From positions 1 through 11,166 of the forward strand of contig PKSW01000233.1 in the NCBI GenBank assembly GCA_002869465.1: DNA of 11,166 nt, read 5' to 3'. Numbering within the stretch: position 1 is the first letter of the stretch; every line of letters starts with the position of its first letter. Position numbers and translations under genes: made by a program. Below the pieces are notes generated by a model, which was not told the origin of the DNA, ran no database searches, and worked only from the letters and a program-made list of their open reading frames with translations. Of the stretch, positions 7,949 through 11,166 are shown one piece after another. Source of the stretch: Marinilabiliales bacterium (GTDB lineage: Bacteria; Bacteroidota; Bacteroidia; Bacteroidales; F082).

Positions 7949-8025
7949 TTGTTGTTGGGTATAAAAAAAGACGGCAACGCCGTCTGATCATCGATATTTA
8001 TATTTTTAGTCCGAACTTTTTGCAT
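7945..8025 (-). CDS. putative carA leader peptide (26 aa)
   Basis: On the - strand an ATG at 8025-8023 opens a 26-codon frame, ending at TGA 7947-7945, which overlaps the carA start codon (ATGA). The peptide begins MQKVRTKNI and ends in PSFFIPNNK. An intrinsic terminator lies inside the frame, covering codons for QTALPSFF, so a translating ribosome would keep the hairpin from forming and then arrive at carA. The single Arg codon (CGG, codon 5) and absence of repeated codons argue against classical amino-acid attenuation. The layout is that of a PyrL-like (E. coli pyrBI) leader, with no claim of sequence similarity. Translation is inferred from position and overlap only. Confidence 0.55.
   Translation of the reverse strand: MQKVRTKNINIDDQTALPSFFIPNNK
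7963..7985 (-). terminator. intrinsic terminator (attenuator) in the carA leader
   Basis: On the - strand AGACGGC (7985-7979), a GTT loop and GCCGTCT (7975-7969) form a perfect 7-bp GC-rich stem followed directly by a T-run (7969-7963). This is a textbook Rho-independent terminator. It sits downstream of the carA promoter box and 14 nt before the carA ATG, and no gene on this strand ends just upstream, so it can only act on the carA transcript itself. It lies wholly inside the small leader frame. On the + strand the hairpin has no T-tail. Confidence 0.85.
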
Positions 8026-8042
8026 TATTTTAAGATGTTCGG
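8011..8042 (-). promoter_or_regulatory. 5' leader hairpin enclosing the leader-peptide start codon
   Basis: CCGAAC (8042-8037) at the likely very 5' end of the carA transcript pairs perfectly with GTTCGG (8016-8011). The 20-nt loop contains the leader ATG (8025-8023). The 5' arm overlaps the probable transcription start, so whether the stem can form would depend on exactly where transcription begins. Six pairs is modest, but the arms include four G-C pairs. A role in controlling leader translation is inference. Confidence 0.5.
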
Positions 8043-8046
8043 GGGA

Positions 8047-8054
8047 CAAATATA
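8047..8054 (-). promoter_or_regulatory. -7 promoter box (TATATTTG) for the carA operon
   Basis: TATATTTG on the - strand matches TAnnTTTG exactly. It is followed by TCCCCCGAAC, which places the probable start in or next to a run of five C (8045-8041), about 95 nt upstream of carA. No clear -33 TTG element is visible. The position upstream of a terminator-containing leader strengthens the call. Confidence 0.6.
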
Positions 8055-8162
8055 GGTTCCTGTGGTTTGATATAAAAGTTAAGTTATTGACAATACCGAT
8101 TATTTATGTTGATAAACCTCGTTTGTTTTTCCATTGATCATATAAATAATTTGGAAAATGAT

Positions 8163-8170
8163 TAATTTCG
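8163..8170 (+). promoter_or_regulatory. possible -7 box (TAATTTCG) for tRNA-Gly
   Basis: TAATTTCG differs from TAnnTTTG at one base and ends 11 bp before the mature 5' end of the tRNA. It would give a precursor leader of a few bases. No good -33 element is found, so support is weak beyond position. Confidence 0.35.
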
Positions 8171-8181
8171 CTGAAGGATTT

Positions 8182-8254
8182 GCGGCAGTAGCTCAGTCGG
8201 TAGAGCATCAGCTTCCCAAGCTGAGGGTCGTGGGTTCGAGCCCCATTTGCCGCT
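8182..8254 (+). tRNA. tRNA-Gly (anticodon CCC)
   Basis: The 73-nt sequence folds into a full cloverleaf. The acceptor stem pairs GCGGCAG with TTGCCGC (one G-U pair) and position 73 is U, as expected for tRNA-Gly. The D arm is GCTC...GAGC. The anticodon stem TCAGC/GCTGA holds loop TTCCCAA with anticodon CCC (8215-8217), which reads GGG. The T arm contains GTTCGAGC. The 3' CCA is not encoded, so it must be added after transcription. A hairpin lies directly downstream. Confidence 0.97.
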
Positions 8255-8255
8255 C

Positions 8256-8288
8256 AAAAAAAAGAGCCTCTCATTTCTGAAAGGCTCT
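8256..8288 (-). terminator. intrinsic terminator for the cPGS-like GTPase gene
   Basis: On the - strand AGAGCCT (8288-8282) pairs with AGGCTCT (8269-8263), a perfect 7-bp stem, and is followed by eight T (8263-8256). It begins 20 nt after the stop of the GTPase gene. On the + strand the same hairpin directly follows the tRNA and is followed by a more distant T-run (8299-8305), so it may also stop the tRNA transcript, less efficiently. Confidence 0.85.
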
Positions 8289-8308
8289 ATTCATCAAATT
8301 TTTTGTAA

Positions 8309-9646
8309 TTAAGCTAGTTTCTGCTCTTTTACGAAATCATTCAGGATTTCTTCCAGCGTCGGATAACCAATCTCCTGTAGATCATAATAAACGCGTGTAC
8401 TAGGTTTATTGATTTTTACAATCCTGTTCAAATCAATAGGAGTTCCAATTACAACTGAATCACAATCCACATTATTGATCGTTGTTTCCAAATCTTTGAG
8501 TTGCTGTTCGCTGTATCCCATGGCAGGAAGCAAAGTGCCAATGTTAGGATATATTTCAAAAGTTTCAGATAGTTTACCCACTGTATAAGGCCTTGGGTCA
8601 ACGAGTTCGGCAGCACCGTATTTTTTGGCGGCAACTGTTCCTGCGCCCAATTTCATTTCACCATGTGTTAATGTAGGACCATCTTCCACAACCAACACTC
8701 TTTTTCCTTTGATAACAGAAGGATCGTCAACGGCAATTGGAGAAGCACCATCAACAACAATGGCATTAGGGGCCACTTTTGCAATATTCTCACGAACGGT
8801 TTGAATGTCTTCAGGAGCAGCACTGTCCATTTTGTTGATAATAGCTACGTCCGCCATGCGAAGCGTTACTTCGCCAGGGTAATACTGAAGTTCATGTCCC
8901 GGACGATGCGGGTCAACTACGGTCATGTTCAGGTCTGGTTTATAAAATGGGAAGTCATTATTTCCACCATCCCATAAAATAACATCGCAACCATCTGGAT
9001 CTTCTTCTGCAGCGCGAACGATCGCTTCGTAATCAACACCAGCATAAATCACATTACCTCTTACCACATGAGGTTCGTATTCTTCCATTTCTTCAATAGT
9101 GCACTCATGTTTGGCAAGGTCTTCAACCGTTGCAAAACGCTGCACAGCCTGGCGGGCTAAATCACCATAAGGCATGGGGTGTCTGATGGCTACCACTTTC
9201 AGGCCTTTTTCCATCAAATACTCGATCACTTTTCTAGAGGTCTGGCTTTTTCCACAACCTGTTCTGACGGCTCCAACCGCGACAACCGGTTTGGTACTTT
9301 TAATCATTGTATCCTTTGGTCCAAGTAGAATAAAATTAGCTCCAGCAGCATTTACAATGGCGCTAACTCCCATCACCCTGTTGTAAGTTACATCGCTATA
9401 TGCGAAAACACAATCGTCAACTTTAAGTTCTTTGATCAGTTTTACCAATTCTGATTCATCATAAATGGGAATACCATCCGGATATAAATCACCTGCCAGA
9501 ACAGATGGGTATTTTCTTCCATCAATATCAGGTATTTGAGCGGCTGTGAAAGCAACTACGTTATAATCTTCGTTTCCTCTGAAATACGTATTGAAGTTAT
9601 GGAAATCTCTTCCGGCAGCTCCAATAATGATCACATTTTTTTTCAT
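8309..9646 (-). CDS. P-loop GTPase of the cyclic 2,3-diphosphoglycerate synthetase-like family
   Basis: The 445-residue protein has an N-terminal Rossmann-like domain (IIIGAAGRDFHNFN, 6-19) and a P-loop NTPase domain. The latter has Walker A GAVRTGCGKS (125-134), a Walker B-like segment VILWDGGNNDFPFY (222-235) and NKMD (271-274), the guanine-specificity motif. Length and layout match the family of archaeal cyclic 2,3-diphosphoglycerate synthetase (COG2403-type). In methanogens that enzyme makes the thermoprotectant cDPG from 2,3-diphosphoglycerate and ATP, but the bacterial members have no established role that I can state. The NKMD motif suggests GTP use. No signal or membrane segment is seen, so it should be cytoplasmic. 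It is a single-gene unit with its own promoter box and terminator, divergent from argS. Family assignment is good; the cDPG reaction should not be assumed. Confidence 0.85.
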   Translation of the reverse strand: MKKNVIIIGAAGRDFHNFNTYFRGNEDYNVVAFTAAQIPDIDGRKYPSVLAGDLYPDGIPIYDESELVKLIKELKVDDCVFAYSDVTYNRVMGVSAIVNAAGANFILLGPKDTMIKSTKPVVAVGAVRTGCGKSQTSRKVIEYLMEKGLKVVAIRHPMPYGDLARQAVQRFATVEDLAKHECTIEEMEEYEPHVVRGNVIYAGVDYEAIVRAAEEDPDGCDVILWDGGNNDFPFYKPDLNMTVVDPHRPGHELQYYPGEVTLRMADVAIINKMDSAAPEDIQTVRENIAKVAPNAIVVDGASPIAVDDPSVIKGKRVLVVEDGPTLTHGEMKLGAGTVAAKKYGAAELVDPRPYTVGKLSETFEIYPNIGTLLPAMGYSEQQLKDLETTINNVDCDSVVIGTPIDLNRIVKINKPSTRVYYDLQEIGYPTLEEILNDFVKEQKLA

Positions 9647-9694
9647 ATGAACTCTCTATTTAGATGTTATTACTCTGTTTTAAAATAATGAGCG

Positions 9695-9702
9695 CAAAGG
9701 TA
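9695..9702 (-). promoter_or_regulatory. -7 promoter box (TACCTTTG) for the cPGS-like GTPase gene
   Basis: TACCTTTG on the - strand matches TAnnTTTG exactly and ends 48 bp before the ATG at 9646, giving a leader of roughly 40 nt. An ideal -33 TTG is not evident. A matching box for argS lies on the opposite strand about 90 bp away. Confidence 0.55.
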
Positions 9703-9790
9703 TTAATTTTAATTGTCGCCTCGTGTGAAATTATTAACAACAAGCTTATTTAAAGCCAATTTAAATGCGAGGTGCATATCCATGTTTTTA

Positions 9791-9798
9791 TAATTTTG
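9791..9798 (+). promoter_or_regulatory. -7 promoter box (TAATTTTG) for argS
   Basis: TAATTTTG fits TAnnTTTG exactly and ends 19 bp before the first ATG of argS, which implies a very short 5' leader of about 12-15 nt. No recognisable Shine-Dalgarno precedes the ATG, as is common in Bacteroidota. Confidence 0.5.
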
Positions 9799-9817
9799 TG
9801 CTACCAACTATAACAGC

Positions 9818-11166
9818 ATGATGGAGCAAAAGTTAGAAACGTCACTGCAACAGGCCTGCAAGAATTTGTACAAGGCAACCTTGAGTGAAAAGCAAATACA
9901 GGTGCAAAAAACGCGCGCTGAATTTGAAGGTGATTTTACGATTGTTGTTTTCCCTTTGTTATCCATTTCGCGGAAATCGCCCGAGCAAACAGCAATTGAA
10001 CTGGGAGAGTGGTTTGTAGCTCAACTGGATGAAGTGGAAAGCTTCTCAGTTATCAAAGGTTTTCTAAATCTTTCTTTTTCGTTGAAATTCTGGATTGATT
10101 TTTTGAATACTACAAAGCAGAATAAGTCATTCGGGTATTTGGATAAATCCAAGTCAAAACCTGTCGTGGTTGAGTATTCGGCGCCCAATACCAATAAGCC
10201 GTTGCACCTTGGTCATATTCGCAATAACCTGTTGGGGTGGTCGGTTTCAGAAATATTCAAAGCATCTGGGCAGGATGTTGTAAAAGTAAACCTTATCAAC
10301 GACAGGGGTATTCATATTTGTAAATCGATGCTGGCCTGGCAGAAGTGGGGAGGTGGCAAAACGCCTGACTCAGAGAATATGAAAGGCGATAAACTGGTGG
10401 GTGAATATTACGTGAGATTCGACCAGGAACTTAAGGCTGAAGTTGCCAGTTTGATTAAAAAGGGCATAGACAAAGAAGCAGCCGAAAATAATGCGCCTTT
10501 ATTGCTTGAAGCTAAAGAAATGCTTAAAAAGTGGGAGCAGGATGACCCTCAGGTTAAACAACTTTGGGAAAAGATGAATTCCTGGGTATATGACGGTTTT
10601 GAAAAGACGTATAGTCGGATGGGTGTTGATTTCGATAAAGTATATTATGAATCTGACACCTACCTGTTGGGAAAAGAATTGGTAAAGGAAGGTCTTGAAA
10701 AAGGGGTGCTGCATCAAAAAACTGATGGATCGGTTTGGTGCGATCTGACGGATGAAGGACTGGACGAAAAATTATTGCTCAGGGCTGATGGCACATCCGT
10801 TTATATGACCCAGGACCTGGGAACCGCGCAGTTACGACACGATGATTTTGACCCTTCAAAACTTGTGTATGTGGTTGGTAATGAGCAGATCTATCATTTT
10901 GACGTTCTAAAATTGATTCTGAAAAAACTGGGTAGAGATTGGGCTGAGCATATTTTCCACCTTAGTTATGGTATGGTTGAATTGCCACATGGTAAGATGA
11001 AATCGAGGGAAGGTAAAGTGGTTGACGCGGATGACCTGATGGACGAAATGTATGATACCGCCAAACTAACCAGCGAAGAGTTGGGAAAATTTGATGATTT
11101 CACAGCTGAAGAATCTGACAGGTTATACCAGATATTGAGTTTAGGTGCATTGAAATATTTTATCCT
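9818..11166 (+). CDS. argS: arginyl-tRNA synthetase (N-terminal 449 residues, cut by the window end)
   Basis: ArgS attaches arginine to tRNA-Arg using ATP. The frame stays open for 449 codons to the window edge, so the C-terminal anticodon-binding DALR domain is missing here. Residues 1 to about 95 form the N-terminal domain that contacts the tRNA D-loop. The class I catalytic core follows, with EYSAPNTNKPLHLGHIRNN (119-137) containing HLGH (130-133), the HIGH signature. The second signature appears as KMKSREG from Lys393, the KMSKR equivalent. LINDRGIH, YMTQDLGTA and YVVGNEQIYHFDVLK are further ArgS motifs. Two ATGs occur in a row (9818 and 9821) and either could be used. The gene is divergent from the cPGS-like GTPase gene across 171 bp. 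Codon and base use look like a normal core gene. Confidence 0.97.
   Translation, partial: MMEQKLETSLQQACKNLYKATLSEKQIQVQKTRAEFEGDFTIVVFPLLSISRKSPEQTAIELGEWFVAQLDEVESFSVIKGFLNLSFSLKFWIDFLNTTKQNKSFGYLDKSKSKPVVVEYSAPNTNKPLHLGHIRNNLLGWSVSEIFKASGQDVVKVNLINDRGIHICKSMLAWQKWGGGKTPDSENMKGDKLVGEYYVRFDQELKAEVASLIKKGIDKEAAENNAPLLLEAKEMLKKWEQDDPQVKQLWEKMNSWVYDGFEKTYSRMGVDFDKVYYESDTYLLGKELVKEGLEKGVLHQKTDGSVWCDLTDEGLDEKLLLRADGTSVYMTQDLGTAQLRHDDFDPSKLVYVVGNEQIYHFDVLKLILKKLGRDWAEHIFHLSYGMVELPHGKMKSREGKVVDADDLMDEMYDTAKLTSEELGKFDDFTAEESDRLYQILSLGALKYFI

Noticed and set aside
7963..7985. Terminator for a + strand transcript
   Set aside because: Read on the + strand the hairpin is followed by CTGATCATCG, not by T's, and no + strand gene ends there.
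7945..8025. Classical arginine attenuation by a leader peptide rich in Arg codons
   Set aside because: The leader has only one Arg codon and no tandem regulatory codons, and I could not find an alternative antiterminator pairing with the terminator arm. Translation-coupled read-through fits better.
10499..10717. A 72-codon - strand open frame within argS
   Set aside because: It is the antisense shadow of a well-conserved ArgS coding region and has no independent support.

Overview
The window looks like chromosomal DNA of a member of the Bacteroidota. It is AT-rich, recognisable genes lack strong Shine-Dalgarno sequences, and perfect matches to the Bacteroidota promoter box TAnnTTTG lie just upstream of four genes or operons. 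The conserved proteins (CarA, CarB, ArgS and a cPGS-like GTPase) also have a Bacteroidota look. This assignment is by eye; no database search was run.

Layout. Positions 1-2988 (+ strand) hold a visibly AT-rich two-gene unit: a gamma-glutamylcyclotransferase-fold protein, then, 7 bp later, a 767-residue protein with two membrane helices and TPR-like repeats that I do not recognise. It converges, with only 2 bp between stop codons, on the pyrimidine/arginine operon carA - four-helix-bundle gene - carB, which occupies 8054-2991 on the - strand. After a short region carrying carA's promoter and leader comes a tRNA-Gly(CCC) on the + strand. A - strand P-loop GTPase of the cyclic 2,3-diphosphoglycerate synthetase-like family follows, with a clear intrinsic terminator. 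At the right edge argS (arginyl-tRNA synthetase) runs out of the window on the + strand, divergent from the GTPase gene.

CarA and CarB make carbamoyl phosphate from glutamine, bicarbonate and ATP, feeding both UMP and arginine synthesis; ArgS charges tRNA-Arg. The three are linked by metabolism, but nothing in the sequence shows co-regulation with argS.

The most interesting region is the carA leader (about 8054-7945). Between a perfect -7 box and the carA start lie three elements: a C-rich probable start region whose first bases can pair with a downstream arm to enclose a small start codon; a 26-codon open frame whose TGA overlaps the carA ATG; and, inside that frame, a textbook intrinsic terminator 14 nt before carA. 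This has the architecture of a translation-coupled attenuator, analogous to E. coli pyrBI, possibly combined with start-site choice as in E. coli pyrC.

The second notable region is the insertion between carA and carB of a 23S-rRNA-intervening-sequence-type four-helix-bundle gene. It is bracketed by imperfect inverted purine-rich repeats. One of these supplies the last codons and stop of carA; the other forms a strong G-quadruplex motif ahead of carB.
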